The notes beneath the pieces are model-generated. The model saw only the letters and a program-made list of their open reading frames with translations. It searched no databases and was not told the DNA's origin. From Gammaproteobacteria bacterium (GTDB lineage Bacteria; Pseudomonadota; Gammaproteobacteria; Berkiellales; Berkiellaceae), in the NCBI GenBank assembly GCA_016191245.1, contig JACPOY010000026.1:61912-125911 (forward strand): DNA of 64,000 nt, given 5' to 3'. Position numbers and translations under genes: made by a program. How positions within the stretch are numbered: position 1 is the first letter of the stretch; every line of letters starts with the position of its first letter. Below, in pieces: positions 42,267 to 51,673 of this stretch.

Positions 42267-42468
42267 ATGACATCCTTTTTATGCTTGATTAGCTAACTTA
42301 TCATTTTGATTCAACTAGACATACCCTAGAGGAAACCAGCGTTTGTGCCAAGTGATTCGTAAAAAAGTCTGCAATAGATGAAAATCACGATTCCAAAAAA
42401 CACATTATTTTGTTACTTTACAAAACATTTTCATTATTTTGGCATCCTAACTCCAAGGAGATAAGTGC

Positions 42469-43722
42469 TTGACTGGATTTTCAATCAATAGAGTATTTGG
42501 TGGCGCGATGCTGGTGTCAGGCACCTGTATTGGTGCTGGTATGTTGGCGCTTCCTGTTGCTACTGCTGCAGGTGGTTTTTATCCGGCTGCTATGACATTT
42601 ATTTTCTGTTGGTTCATGATGACTGCCAGTGCGTTTTTAATGTTAGAAGTATCTCTTTGGTATCCACAAGATACTAATTTAATTACCATGGCTAAATCGA
42701 CTCTGGGTGGGCCTGGTGAAATTCTTGCTTGGTGTTCTTATGTCTTATTTCTTTATGCCCTAATGACTGCCTATACCTCGGGTGCTGCGGGAATATTAGG
42801 CAAAATTATTGGAAAATTTGGTTTTGATGAATCTTGGGGTATCTGGATATTAGTCAGTATTTTTTCCTCTATTGTTTATTTTGGTGCACGCTCAGTCGAC
42901 TGGGCTAATCGCATTATGATGGTAGGGTTAATTGGGGCCTATGTTGCCTTAGTTGCCAATGTCATGCCGAAAGTTTCCCATGTCATGTTAAGCGAAGGTA
43001 ATCCTAAATATTTATGGACTACAGGTCCTTTGCTTGTCACATCATTTGGCTTTCATTTGTTGATACCAAGTTTAAAAAACTATTTATCAAGTAATGTAAA
43101 AGCTTTGCGTTGGTCTATTTTGTTGGGAAGTTTGTTGCCGTTAATAGTGTATTTGCTCTGGGAAGTCATCGTGCTAGGCGTTATTCCAGTGACAGGTGAA
43201 AAAGGCTTAGTTGCCATTTTACATGAAGAGCATGTTTCCGGTAAGCAAGCTGTCATTGAATTAACACAGTTACTAAGCCATCTTCTGGATAATCAACATA
43301 TTAATTCCTTGGCAGGTATTTTTGGTTTATGTGCCATGTTGACTTCTTTTATTGGAGTGTCACTAGGATTGTTTGACTTTTTTGCTGACGGCTTTCATAT
43401 TCCCAGAACCGTAAGAGGGAAATTTTTACTCGCGGGATTAACCTTTTTTCCACCTGTGCTTATCGCAATTTTTTATCCTACCTTTATTACCGCTTTACAC
43501 TATGCAGGCTTTTTCGCTGCAATTTTACTTGTGATTTTTCCTGCACTGATGGTATGGATAGGGCGCTATCGTTTGCAAATTCAAGCACCCTATCGTGTCA
43601 TGGGAGGCAAAACCTTAGTGATAACGACATTACTTTTTGGTTTAGGGGTGATTTTGTTGGAGATTTTACATCGCCTTAACAAGCTGCCAACACCTCTGAC
43701 TGAAACTCATTTATTTTATTAG
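42469..43722 (+). CDS. Aromatic amino-acid permease (HAAAP family, TyrP/Mtr-like)
   Basis: A 417-residue inner-membrane protein with about eleven helices. The start GAMLVSGTCIGAGMLALPVA is the hallmark of the TyrP/Mtr/TnaB family. The start codon is a TTG at 42469 placed 8 bp after AAGGAG (42455-42460); no ATG is better placed. It probably imports tyrosine or another aromatic amino acid by proton symport, which fits its place next to the Phe/Tyr degradation genes and divergent from hppD. Confidence 0.9.
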   Translation: MTGFSINRVFGGAMLVSGTCIGAGMLALPVATAAGGFYPAAMTFIFCWFMMTASAFLMLEVSLWYPQDTNLITMAKSTLGGPGEILAWCSYVLFLYALMTAYTSGAAGILGKIIGKFGFDESWGIWILVSIFSSIVYFGARSVDWANRIMMVGLIGAYVALVANVMPKVSHVMLSEGNPKYLWTTGPLLVTSFGFHLLIPSLKNYLSSNVKALRWSILLGSLLPLIVYLLWEVIVLGVIPVTGEKGLVAILHEEHVSGKQAVIELTQLLSHLLDNQHINSLAGIFGLCAMLTSFIGVSLGLFDFFADGFHIPRTVRGKFLLAGLTFFPPVLIAIFYPTFITALHYAGFFAAILLVIFPALMVWIGRYRLQIQAPYRVMGGKTLVITTLLFGLGVILLEILHRLNKLPTPLTETHLFY

Positions 43723-43741
43723 AACTACCGGGGGTATTTTC

Positions 43742-44857
43742 ATGCCATTTAATCCAGAGCGTTTTGTTAATCCAAAACTATTACAAGTAAAACCCTATCA
43801 GCCAGGTAAACCTATAGCAGAATGTCAACGGGAGCTTGGATTAACTGATTTTATTAAGATGGCAAGCAATGAAAATCCATTTGGAACAAGCCCGCATGTT
43901 ACTAATCATTTGGCCAAAGAATTTTCGCAACTAGCATTATACCCAGACAGTAATGCTTATGAGCTTAAAATGGCCTTAAGCAAACATCTTCATGTAGCTG
44001 TTGAGCAATTGATTTTAGGTAATGGCTCCGAAGATGTATTAAGAATGATCATTCAAACTTTCGTTTGGGGAAATCAACATATTCTTATTTCAGAGTATGC
44101 TTTTGTAGCTTATAAAATATTAGCTCAAGGGTTGGGGGTGGATATAAAAGAGATCCCTGCTAACCAATATAGTGTTGATTTAGATGCGATATTGGCAGCG
44201 ACAACTTCCGAGACTCGCATGATTATTTTAGCGAATCCTAATAACCCCACTGGAACGTATGTTAACCAACTTGATTTTAAGAGATTTCTTGATGCTCTTT
44301 CTTCAGATATATTTGTAGTATGTGATGAAGCATACTATGAATATATTATTGAACAAGATTACCCTCAGACCATCTCCATGCTGAATGATTATCCTAATCT
44401 CATTATCACAAGGACATTTTCAAAGGCATATGGATTGGCTGGGTTGCGCGTGGGCTATGGGATAGCACGTCCAAGTGTGGTTGAATTAATCAATCGTAAT
44501 CGACAACCCTTTAATATTAATCATATAGGACAAATAGCTGCCAAACTTGCTTTAGAAGATCAAGATTTTGTCAGGAAAAGTATTTTGCAAAATGAGCAAG
44601 GCAAACAGCAGCTATCCAATGGACTCGAAAGATTAGGGCTTTCATATTTGCCCAGTCATGGTAATTTCATCGCTGTTGAGATAATTTTACCTGGCAAAGA
44701 TGTGTTTCAGGAATTATTGCAACATGGGATTATAGTTCGCCCATTGGCACCCTATAAATTAGAGAACTTTTTTCGTATAACGATTGGCACATCTGATGAT
44801 AATACTGCTTGTTTAAAAGTATTAGAGAAAGTATTACAGAAGGAAAAGGTAGTATGA
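43742..44857 (+). CDS. Histidinol-phosphate/aromatic aminotransferase (HisC2-like)
   Basis: A 371-residue fold-type I aminotransferase. IKMASNENPFGTSP is the N-terminal signature, ILANPNNPTGTYV the cofactor strand, VCDEAYYEYI the Asp/Tyr pair, and RTFSKAYGLAGLRVGYG contains the PLP lysine. By sequence it is a HisC-type enzyme, but its place in an operon with an aromatic permease and phhB suggests it transaminates tyrosine/phenylalanine to feed HppD. A role in histidine synthesis is the alternative. Overlaps phhB by four bases. Confidence 0.9.
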   Translation: MPFNPERFVNPKLLQVKPYQPGKPIAECQRELGLTDFIKMASNENPFGTSPHVTNHLAKEFSQLALYPDSNAYELKMALSKHLHVAVEQLILGNGSEDVLRMIIQTFVWGNQHILISEYAFVAYKILAQGLGVDIKEIPANQYSVDLDAILAATTSETRMIILANPNNPTGTYVNQLDFKRFLDALSSDIFVVCDEAYYEYIIEQDYPQTISMLNDYPNLIITRTFSKAYGLAGLRVGYGIARPSVVELINRNRQPFNINHIGQIAAKLALEDQDFVRKSILQNEQGKQQLSNGLERLGLSYLPSHGNFIAVEIILPGKDVFQELLQHGIIVRPLAPYKLENFFRITIGTSDDNTACLKVLEKVLQKEKVV

Positions 44858-45201
44858 ATGAGTTAACCCAAAAACATTGTAAAGCATGTGAAGGTGGGGT
44901 GAATCCCTTAACTCGTGTTGAGGCTGAAAAGTTGCTTAACAAATTAGAAGGTTGGGAACTTAATGATGATGCAACACAGATAAAGTGCAATTTTTCTTTT
45001 AAAAATTATTACCATACTATGGCTTTTGTGAATGCACTGGCCTATATCTCTCATACAGAAAACCATCATCCCGATCTGGAAGTATCTTATAATAAATGTG
45101 TTGTACGTTACTCAACCCATGCGATAGGTGGTCTATCAGAAAATGATTTTATTTGTGCGGCCAAAACGGATGCACTCATTGCAATGAGCCGAAAATCTTG
45201 A
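44854..45201 (+). CDS. phhB: Pterin-4a-carbinolamine dehydratase (PhhB)
   Basis: A 115-residue protein starting at ATG 44854 inside the preceding stop (ATGA). LEGWELNDDATQIKCNFSFK, FVNALAYISHTENHHPDLEVSYNKCVVRYSTHAIGGLSENDF are the PCD/DCoH signature, with the three active-site histidines in HTENHHP and THAIGG. It dehydrates the pterin carbinolamine produced by phenylalanine hydroxylase (phhA at 46.5-47.3 kb), allowing cofactor recycling. Confidence 0.94.
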   Translation: MNELTQKHCKACEGGVNPLTRVEAEKLLNKLEGWELNDDATQIKCNFSFKNYYHTMAFVNALAYISHTENHHPDLEVSYNKCVVRYSTHAIGGLSENDFICAAKTDALIAMSRKS

Positions 45202-45232
45202 ATGTACTTGATATTCTAAGGAGAGAAATCAA

Positions 45233-45460
45233 ATGAAATCACTGATCAATATCGTTGGAGTATTATTAATTGTCATCGGTATTGTAGCACTTTCTTATCA
45301 AGGTTTTTCTTACAATAAAGAAGAAAAAGTTGCTCAATTTGGTGATCTTCAAATTACAGCCAAAACAAAAGAAAGAGTCTATTTTCCACCATTGTTAGGT
45401 GGATTATGTCTTGTTGGTGGTGTGGTGCTATTGATCGTGGGTAGAATTTCCAAAAAGTAA
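45233..45460 (+). CDS. Small membrane protein, DUF3185-like
   Basis: A 75-residue protein with two transmembrane helices (INIVGVLLIVIGIVALSYQG and LLGGLCLVGGVVLLIVGRIS) joined by a short polar loop with KTKERVYFPP. This is the layout of DUF3185-type small membrane proteins. AAGGAGAG precedes the ATG. Function unknown; it lies in the operon between phhB and the repeat-containing membrane protein. Confidence 0.7.
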   Translation: MKSLINIVGVLLIVIGIVALSYQGFSYNKEEKVAQFGDLQITAKTKERVYFPPLLGGLCLVGGVVLLIVGRISKK

Positions 45461-45470
45461 TCAGGGCGCC

Positions 45471-46541
45471 ATGCAAATAACTAGGTCATTGAAGCATTTT
45501 TTCTTGCCGGTGCAGCCAACCGCGAAAGCTTTGAAGACTATTTTGTACGGTATGTTTGCTATCATGGCATTTGTTTTTATAGCCTATTTTTTAATTGGCA
45601 TCATCGCCATTTTAAGGAATTCTTCTTTAACGGCATCCGCTCATTTTGTTTCTTTACCCTATGCTGCAATGGTAGCGGCATTAAAAACTTGGTTGTTTGC
45701 ACTGACTGTTGCTTATGTTTTTTATGTACTCATTTCAAAAAATCCGAAATGTAACTTGATTGTTATTTTATGTTTGGCCTTTATTTTGAAGAGTGTTTGG
45801 TTTTTTTCTCATCAAGTCATCGATTTTATTCAAACAAAAACTGCTGTTTACAAAATCAACCTTCTGCAAAATGATAAAGAAATTAAGAATGCGTTTTCAA
45901 GTTATCAGCAATATCCCGAACAAGAGCAGAAATTCATTTTAGAAGCAATTGCTTTGAATCCCTTCACATCGGAACAAACCTTGGCTGAAATAGCAAATCT
46001 TGATGAGAAAACGTTGCATGAAAAAACGGGATCAATTTTCTTTTTTCAACCCAGTAACAGTAGTAACTTTGCTGTCATGCATTTAATTGCCCGTCATCCT
46101 CAAGTTTTACCTAGTACACTTGAAAAATTAGCCAATAGTCCATCCATGTTAGTGGTTGGTGAAGTTGCTGAGAATCCTAAAACACCACAAGCCACATTGA
46201 ATATGTTGTGGGAAAAATATGGTGAAAAGATAGCTTACAATATATCTTTAAACAGCAAGGTATCGCCGCAAATTTTAGTTTTTTTGGCGCATGAAAAATA
46301 CCCAGAAAATGATCCAGCTGGTGCAACAGCATTGGAACAGATCAAAGCAAATGTGGCCAGAAATCCAAATACACCGGGAGTTATTCTTGAAGAGCTGAGT
46401 CGTGAAAATAGTTGGTTGATATTGCAATCTTTAATTGATAATCCAAAAATCTCATTGTCACTTTTGCAAAAAATGACAACGCATCCAAATGAATATGCCA
46501 GGGATTATGCCAAAGAAAAAATAAAACGATTGCAGTTATAA
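45471..46541 (+). CDS. Membrane protein with C-terminal LRV/HEAT-like repeats
   Basis: A 356-residue protein. Three hydrophobic helices in the first 130 residues (YGMFAIMAFVFIAYFLIGII; TWLFALTVAYVFYVLI; LIVILCLAFILKSVWFF) are followed by helical repeats of about 24 residues, marked by recurring xNPxTPxxxLxxL words: ALNPFTSEQTLAEIA, ARHPQVLPSTLEKLA, AENPKTPQATLNML, ARNPNTPGVILEEL, IDNPKISLSLLQKM. This is the leucine-rich-variant (LRV) pattern. It probably anchors a protein-binding solenoid to the inner membrane. Its stop overlaps the convergent phhA stop (shared TTATAA). Confidence 0.75.
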   Translation: MQITRSLKHFFLPVQPTAKALKTILYGMFAIMAFVFIAYFLIGIIAILRNSSLTASAHFVSLPYAAMVAALKTWLFALTVAYVFYVLISKNPKCNLIVILCLAFILKSVWFFSHQVIDFIQTKTAVYKINLLQNDKEIKNAFSSYQQYPEQEQKFILEAIALNPFTSEQTLAEIANLDEKTLHEKTGSIFFFQPSNSSNFAVMHLIARHPQVLPSTLEKLANSPSMLVVGEVAENPKTPQATLNMLWEKYGEKIAYNISLNSKVSPQILVFLAHEKYPENDPAGATALEQIKANVARNPNTPGVILEELSRENSWLILQSLIDNPKISLSLLQKMTTHPNEYARDYAKEKIKRLQL

Positions 46542-47342
46542 AAAGCGGCCATCATCTTTTTGTTTAGGTTCAAAAAGAGGAGGATGCATCCCTAATGTTC
46601 TTGCTTGTTCAATTTTTGCCATTAAATCTAATTTTGATAATCCAAAAAGTTCTGAAAAATCATTGATGATAAAATATAAAGGTTGAAAGATATCAATACG
46701 ATAAGGTGTGCGAAAAGCATCAACGGGATCAAGCATTTTACGAACAGGTTTGTCGCTATCAAGGCAATATTTCGATTCGCCAAGAGAAGATAAAATTCCC
46801 CCACCGTAAATACGAAGGCCTTCCGTGGTTTGAATTAAACCAAATTCTACTGTAAACCAATACAAACGCGCCAACATGACCCGATCTTTGTGATTGGCTT
46901 TAAGTCCCAATTTGGCATATTCATACATAAAATCAGCATAAACAGGTAACGTAATCAGTGGACAATGGCCGAAAATTTCATGGAATATATCAGGCTCTTG
47001 TAAATAATCCAACTCTTCTCGAGTTCGTATAAAAGTAGCCGCAGGAAATTTTTTTTCACTCATTAATTCAAAGAAAGCTTGGAAATCAATAAGCGCAGGT
47101 ACTGGAGCCACTTCCCATCCTGATAGCGCGCGCAGCCTGCTATTGATATCAGGGATCTGAGGTATTTTGTCTGCCGTAATACCAAGATCTTCAATGCCTT
47201 TAAGGTATTCTTTACAGGCGCGGTTTTCTAAAAGCTTCATTTGACGCACAAATAAGTCGTGCCATACTGCATTTTCTTCATCAGTATAGGCAACGAAACC
47301 TTTGGCATCGGGCTTTTTTGAGATATATTTACTTTGTTTCAT
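46536..47342 (-). CDS. phhA: Phenylalanine 4-hydroxylase (PhhA)
   Basis: A 268-residue monomeric aromatic amino-acid hydroxylase. Iron ligands sit in DIFHEIFGHCPLIT (HxxxxH) and the distal glutamate in YWFTVEFGLIQT. LRIYGGGILSSLGESKYCL is also conserved. It hydroxylates phenylalanine to tyrosine with tetrahydrobiopterin and oxygen. PhhB, four genes away and convergent, recycles the pterin. Length equals bacterial PhhA (about 260-270). Confidence 0.95.
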   Translation of the reverse strand: MKQSKYISKKPDAKGFVAYTDEENAVWHDLFVRQMKLLENRACKEYLKGIEDLGITADKIPQIPDINSRLRALSGWEVAPVPALIDFQAFFELMSEKKFPAATFIRTREELDYLQEPDIFHEIFGHCPLITLPVYADFMYEYAKLGLKANHKDRVMLARLYWFTVEFGLIQTTEGLRIYGGGILSSLGESKYCLDSDKPVRKMLDPVDAFRTPYRIDIFQPLYFIINDFSELFGLSKLDLMAKIEQARTLGMHPPLFEPKQKDDGRFL

Positions 47343-47403
47343 GGTTTAAGTTTAACAAATTGATTAACGTCGTGACAAGAAAACTTCAGTGCGGCTTCAC
47401 TAT

Positions 47404-49098
47404 TTAAACCATCTTCGCAATCAATTTTTTCGCATTTTGAAAAGAAAAATGCATTTTAGGGGTGGGTTTGTCTTGAATGGCAACAATAAGACCGTTATCC
47501 ACAGAGACTTTATATGAATGTTTACCTCTATAACGTACATATTGCACATGTGGCCATGGAGAAGGTTGATGAAGCTTTTTTGCTAGCAATTTTTGTTGCT
47601 CTATTTTAATTGTTGCCATCAATTCCATGAATTTAGTATTGATTCTCATTCGCTTTTGAACTTTTTCAGGTACTCGCTCAAATAAATCGACGGCCCTCAT
47701 AATTTCACGGTCGTCTTTGATGTACCCTCTATTTTTCCCATGATGCTCGTTAATAATAGCCGTGGCTAATTGTGCAAAAAATTCAATCAGATCTGAGTCT
47801 TGCGCATAAAACATATCTTTAATCAGTTCATCAATTTCTCGATTGCGCATAAATTCTGTAAAGTATTTATATTTCTTTCTTTTAAATTCGGCTTGATAAA
47901 CTTCTAACAGTTTTTCCTTTGTTGCATGGTGTCCTGCTTGCAAAAGTACAATCATCGCTTCTAAAGATGATTTAGGATTAACTAATGAACAGGTACCACG
48001 TTTATGCCCTCGACAGCGAAATTTAACAACTGGATTTTGTAGATCAACGAGTGTTCGTAAAATGCGATGGAAATCTTCAGGTGTTTTGATCTCATTTGTT
48101 AGCTTTTTAAAAAGTGCTTCATTTATTAATGATGGATCGTTGAGTTCAAATATTTTGCAACCAAATCTTTGATCGCCCGCTTGTCCTCGGTTGCAATAAA
48201 TAAGATATTTACCATAAAAAGCAAGCCCAACGGTGTGACCCTTCCAGCCTGTTGATAGATATATTAGTTTATTGTCCCTATATCTATCCAATAAATCAGT
48301 TTCAGAGCCTTCTTGGTAAATATTATCCGTTTGTTTCATTTTATCGTGTGAAAATTTTAATGCGTCATAAATATCATCACAAACTTTCGATTGGGATTTT
48401 TGACGAAATTCACTTAAAGCATCTAATAGTAATTTCAAGGATAATTGATTGTAGTTTCCTTCAGATTCCAATAAGAATTCGATACCATTATAAGAGGCTT
48501 TTATTTTTTCTGATAATCCTAATACATGGCCAATGCGATAGGTGAAATAAAACATATCTAATAATGGTGTACTAGATTCTTTCCATTGACGCTGAGGATT
48601 GAGATAGTGATAAAGTAATTTAATATCGTAAATATTCAATTTTTTTAAAAATGCTTCATCATTACATATATCAATAAGATCATTATTTGAAAAACATCTC
48701 GATTCTAAAACAAGATCGCGAATATTATAACCACCCAAATTGAATAATAAATATTTGAGTTGTTCTTTATCAACTTTGTTTTTCTTTAAATGTTCAAGAA
48801 TAATGCTTTGTTTATCTTTTGATAATTGTCGTGAATAGAGGCGATTCGTACCATATGCATGTACAAATTTTTCAGGGGTACCTAAGGTGATAGAATTGCC
48901 ATCGCCTGTTACAACCGCATTCTTAGAGGAAGAGAGTTTTGTAATAAACTCTATCATTTGCTGATTATCGGTAAATAAAGATAATGTCGTGATTAATTCT
49001 TCAGAGGAAATATTGGTAGGTGTTCTAATTGTATATGTAACAGGTAAAGTTTTAGCCTTTAAATGTTGATTAATTTCTGTGAGGGTTAATTTTGGCAT
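47404..49098 (-). CDS. Unrecognised 564-aa protein, candidate cysteine-protease-like effector
   Basis: No family named with confidence. Residues about 270-320 contain STGWKGHTVGLAFYGKYLIY followed by CNRGQAGDQRFGCKIFEL, and about 385-410 contain GTCSLVNPKSSLEAMIVLLQ. A GWxGHxxxL...NRG block followed by a (G/N)CS-xx-PK block is, as I recall, found in Legionella and Coxiella large proteins, and could supply His and Cys of a papain-like site, but that is inference. The rest is helical and highly charged. No signal peptide or membrane helix. Isolated between the Phe/Tyr and leucine clusters. Confidence 0.55.
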   Translation of the reverse strand: MPKLTLTEINQHLKAKTLPVTYTIRTPTNISSEELITTLSLFTDNQQMIEFITKLSSSKNAVVTGDGNSITLGTPEKFVHAYGTNRLYSRQLSKDKQSIILEHLKKNKVDKEQLKYLLFNLGGYNIRDLVLESRCFSNNDLIDICNDEAFLKKLNIYDIKLLYHYLNPQRQWKESSTPLLDMFYFTYRIGHVLGLSEKIKASYNGIEFLLESEGNYNQLSLKLLLDALSEFRQKSQSKVCDDIYDALKFSHDKMKQTDNIYQEGSETDLLDRYRDNKLIYLSTGWKGHTVGLAFYGKYLIYCNRGQAGDQRFGCKIFELNDPSLINEALFKKLTNEIKTPEDFHRILRTLVDLQNPVVKFRCRGHKRGTCSLVNPKSSLEAMIVLLQAGHHATKEKLLEVYQAEFKRKKYKYFTEFMRNREIDELIKDMFYAQDSDLIEFFAQLATAIINEHHGKNRGYIKDDREIMRAVDLFERVPEKVQKRMRINTKFMELMATIKIEQQKLLAKKLHQPSPWPHVQYVRYRGKHSYKVSVDNGLIVAIQDKPTPKMHFSFQNAKKLIAKMV

Positions 49099-49212
49099 GC
49101 AGTACTCTCATGAAAGTATTATTCTCAAACTAAATAACTTTAATACTCAGATCCTTTGAGCTTCTGACAAGCCTTTTAATGAAACTATAGGCTGCAAAAA
49201 AATCACATAGGT

Positions 49213-49225
49213 AGGTATATTACCT
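49213..49225. promoter_or_regulatory. Small perfect palindrome AGGTA-TAT-TACCT
   Basis: A 13-bp palindrome in the 160-bp gap between scoB's end and the upstream side of the 47.4-49.1 kb gene. It could be an operator or a weak hairpin. The regulator is unknown. Confidence 0.25.
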
Positions 49226-49261
49226 GAATCGCAATTCTCCAACAACCTCTTTAAAATCAAT

Positions 49262-49921
49262 CTATTGGAATTTTATTTCAGGAACATTTGCTGGCACCAC
49301 AAGTTTACCTTGGGTTTTGGATTGAATTTCTTCCACACTGACGCCCGGTGCTCGTTCCAATAAATGAAAAGCCCCGTCTTTCACTTCTAACACTCCAAGA
49401 TCGGTGACAATTTTACGGACACAATGAGCACCTGTTAAAGGTAGGGTACATTGACGAAGCAATTTAGATTCCCCTTCTTTATTGGCATGCGCCATGGCAA
49501 CAATAATATTATTTGCACTGGCGACGAGATCCATTGCGCCGCCCATCCCTTTGACGAGCTTACCTGGGATCATCCAGGATGCGATATTACCGTGTTGATC
49601 AACTTCAAATGCGCCAAGCACCGTTAAATCAATATGGCCACCACGGATCATGGCAAAGCTTTCAGCGGAAGAAAAAAAACTGGCTCCCATGGCGGCTGTC
49701 ACGGTTTCTTTTCCGGCATTAATTAAATCAGGATCGATTTCATCCTCTTTAGGATAGGGTCCCATCCCTAATAAACCATTTTCAGATTGAAAGCATACTT
49801 CAATGCCTTTAGGAATATAATTTGCCACCAAAGTAGGAATACCAATTCCAAGATTAACGTAATATCCGTCTTTGAGTTCTTGTGCTATACGTTGTGCTAT
49901 TTGTTCGCGACTGAGTGCCAT
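49262..49921 (-). CDS. scoB: 3-oxoacid CoA-transferase subunit B (ScoB)
   Basis: A 219-residue family I CoA-transferase subunit. The catalytic glutamate lies in CFQSENGLLGMGP, and VNLGIGIPTLVANYIP and GGAMDLVASA are typical of subunit B. With ScoA it moves CoA from succinyl-CoA to acetoacetate, making acetoacetyl-CoA for the operon's thiolase. A 131-bp gap holding a large palindrome separates it from scoA, unusual for subunits. Confidence 0.95.
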   Translation of the reverse strand: MALSREQIAQRIAQELKDGYYVNLGIGIPTLVANYIPKGIEVCFQSENGLLGMGPYPKEDEIDPDLINAGKETVTAAMGASFFSSAESFAMIRGGHIDLTVLGAFEVDQHGNIASWMIPGKLVKGMGGAMDLVASANNIIVAMAHANKEGESKLLRQCTLPLTGAHCVRKIVTDLGVLEVKDGAFHLLERAPGVSVEEIQSKTQGKLVVPANVPEIKFQ

Positions 49922-49956
49922 AATTTTATGTTCCTATCGGCTTAATATTAATTTTC

Positions 49957-50042
49957 GCATGAGATCCCTTCTTTTTGAGCGCAGCACCAGGGGGCCCGCT
50001 GGGGGATGGGTGGTGCGAGCACAGAAAGAGGGAAGCTCATGC
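49957..50042. repeat. 86-bp imperfect palindrome between scoA and scoB
   Basis: The ends GCATGAG (49957-49963) and CTCATGC (50036-50042) and the inner arms (CCCTTCTTTTTGAGCGCAGC against GCGAGCACAGAAAGAGGG) form a long imperfect hairpin with a GC-rich tip (GGGGGCCCGCTGGGGGATGG). Its sequence differs from the other two repeat families in the window. It resembles a MITE-like insertion inside an operon. Confidence 0.8.
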
Positions 50043-50052
50043 TTATATTGGT

Positions 50053-50751
50053 TCATTTTGAAATCATTTTGCGTTCAATACGCTTTTCAAATTTACCTTG
50101 AATGACTCTATCGACATAAATACCCGGTGTGTGAATAAAGTTAGGATCAAGTTCCCCAACCTCAACGATTTCTTCAACTTCAACCACAGTAATTTTACCA
50201 GCGGTTGCCATCATGGGATTAAAATTCATCGCGGTTTTACGATAAATGAGATTGCCATGTTTATCGGCCTTCCAAGCTTTGATAAACGAAAAGTCAGCGG
50301 TTAAAGATTCTTCTAGAATATAATTTTTTCCGTGATATTGGCTAACATGTTTACCTTCAGCCACGACAGTCATGTATCCTGTTGGCGTGTAAAAGGCTGG
50401 GATCCCTGCGCCGCCTGCGCGAATTTTCTCTGCTAAGGTGCCTTGTGGGGTTAATTTTACTTCAAGCTCACCACTTAAGAGCAGCTCTTCAAATAAAGCA
50501 TTTTCACCCACATAAGAAGAGATCATGGTTTTAATTTGTCTTTTATCGAGTAATTTTCCTAAGCCGAATCCATCCACACCAGCGTTATTGGATATGCAGG
50601 TTAAGCCTTTTACGCCTAATTCATTTACTTTGGCAATCAATCCTTCGGGAATACCGCATAATCCAAAACCACCAAACATACAAGTCATGTTATCTTCAAG
50701 GCCAGCACAGGCCTCATCATAGGTTTTTACTACTTTATTAAATCCTGGCAC
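50053..50751 (-). CDS. scoA: 3-oxoacid CoA-transferase subunit A (ScoA)
   Basis: A 232-residue subunit [38 protein letters not shown] and [20 protein letters not shown] are the family signature. The start is a GTG at 50751 with AAGGAG six bases upstream. Pairs with ScoB to activate acetoacetate derived from leucine (HMG-CoA lyase) and from tyrosine (fumarylacetoacetase). Confidence 0.95.
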   Translation of the reverse strand: MPGFNKVVKTYDEACAGLEDNMTCMFGGFGLCGIPEGLIAKVNELGVKGLTCISNNAGVDGFGLGKLLDKRQIKTMISSYVGENALFEELLLSGELEVKLTPQGTLAEKIRAGGAGIPAFYTPTGYMTVVAEGKHVSQYHGKNYILEESLTADFSFIKAWKADKHGNLIYRKTAMNFNPMMATAGKITVVEVEEIVEVGELDPNFIHTPGIYVDRVIQGKFEKRIERKMISK

Positions 50752-50761
50752 AACTATCTCC

Positions 50762-51673
50762 TTATGAATTTTTTGCTAAAGTTGCAATGGCGACTTTTGA
50801 ACGATTTGGTCTTTTAAGATATTGACAGATATATTCTCCAGCTTCGATAAGTTTATCTAGATCGATACCCGTTTTTAAACCCATGCCATGAAGCATATAG
50901 ATGACCTCTTCTGTGGCAACATTACCGGTGGCGCCTTTTGCATAAGGACAGCCTCCAAGACCTGCAACAGAACTGTCCATAGTAGCGATACCAAGATCAA
51001 GGCAAGCTAAAATATTAGCAAGTGCTTGGCCATAGGTATCATGAAAATGCAGCGCTAGTTTGGAGATAGGAATTTCACTCATCACCGCTTTGACCATTAG
51101 TTTTGCAGCAGTTGGGGTGCCCACGCCAATAGTATCGCCTAATGAAATTTCATAGCATCCTGCTTCATATAAGGCTTTGGCGACTTGAACAACTTGAGTA
51201 AGGGCAACTTTGCCTTCATAAGGGCAGCCTAGCACACAAGAGATATAACCTCTTACTCGCATACCATGCTTAATAGCAAGCTTTGTGATGCCAGAGAATT
51301 CTTTTAAGCTTTCTGTAATGGAACGGTTAATATTTTTCTGCGAAAAGGTTTCAGAGGCTGCGGCAAAAACGGCAATATCTTTTACCTGACAACGTAGAGC
51401 ATTTTCAAAGCCTTTCAGATTAGGCACTAAAATTGGAAATTGAATAGATGATTCTTGTGGAAGCTGATTGACAATGAGTTCATGATCGCTCATTTGTGGC
51501 ACCCATTTGGGCGAGACGAAACTGCTTGCTTCAATCACCTTTAGCCCGCATTCCATCAATTTGTGAATAAACTGAACTTTAATTTCAGTTGGCACAATTT
51601 CCTTTTCATTTTGTAAACCATCTCTTGGTCCTACTTCTACTATCTTGATATTTTTTTCCATCATATGACTCAT
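50762..51673 (-). CDS. Hydroxymethylglutaryl-CoA lyase
   Basis: A 303-residue TIM-barrel lyase. [15 protein letters not shown] holds the metal-binding Asp, [18 protein letters not shown] and [14 protein letters not shown] supply the other ligands, and the catalytic Cys is in [20 protein letters not shown]. It cleaves HMG-CoA to acetyl-CoA and acetoacetate, the end of leucine catabolism. It overlaps the carboxylase alpha gene by 4 bp. Confidence 0.95.
   Translation of the reverse strand: MSHMMEKNIKIVEVGPRDGLQNEKEIVPTEIKVQFIHKLMECGLKVIEASSFVSPKWVPQMSDHELIVNQLPQESSIQFPILVPNLKGFENALRCQVKDIAVFAAASETFSQKNINRSITESLKEFSGITKLAIKHGMRVRGYISCVLGCPYEGKVALTQVVQVAKALYEAGCYEISLGDTIGVGTPTAAKLMVKAVMSEIPISKLALHFHDTYGQALANILACLDLGIATMDSSVAGLGGCPYAKGATGNVATEEVIYMLHGMGLKTGIDLDKLIEAGEYICQYLKRPNRSKVAIATLAKNS

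Noticed and set aside
42267..42468. TyrR-type operator between hppD and the aromatic permease
   Set aside because: Only a TTTACA half-site is present; the matching TGTAAA half at the right spacing is not.
47525..47600. Possible eukaryotic-type motif in the 564-aa protein near its C-terminus
   Set aside because: Charged helices there do not match any motif I could name.
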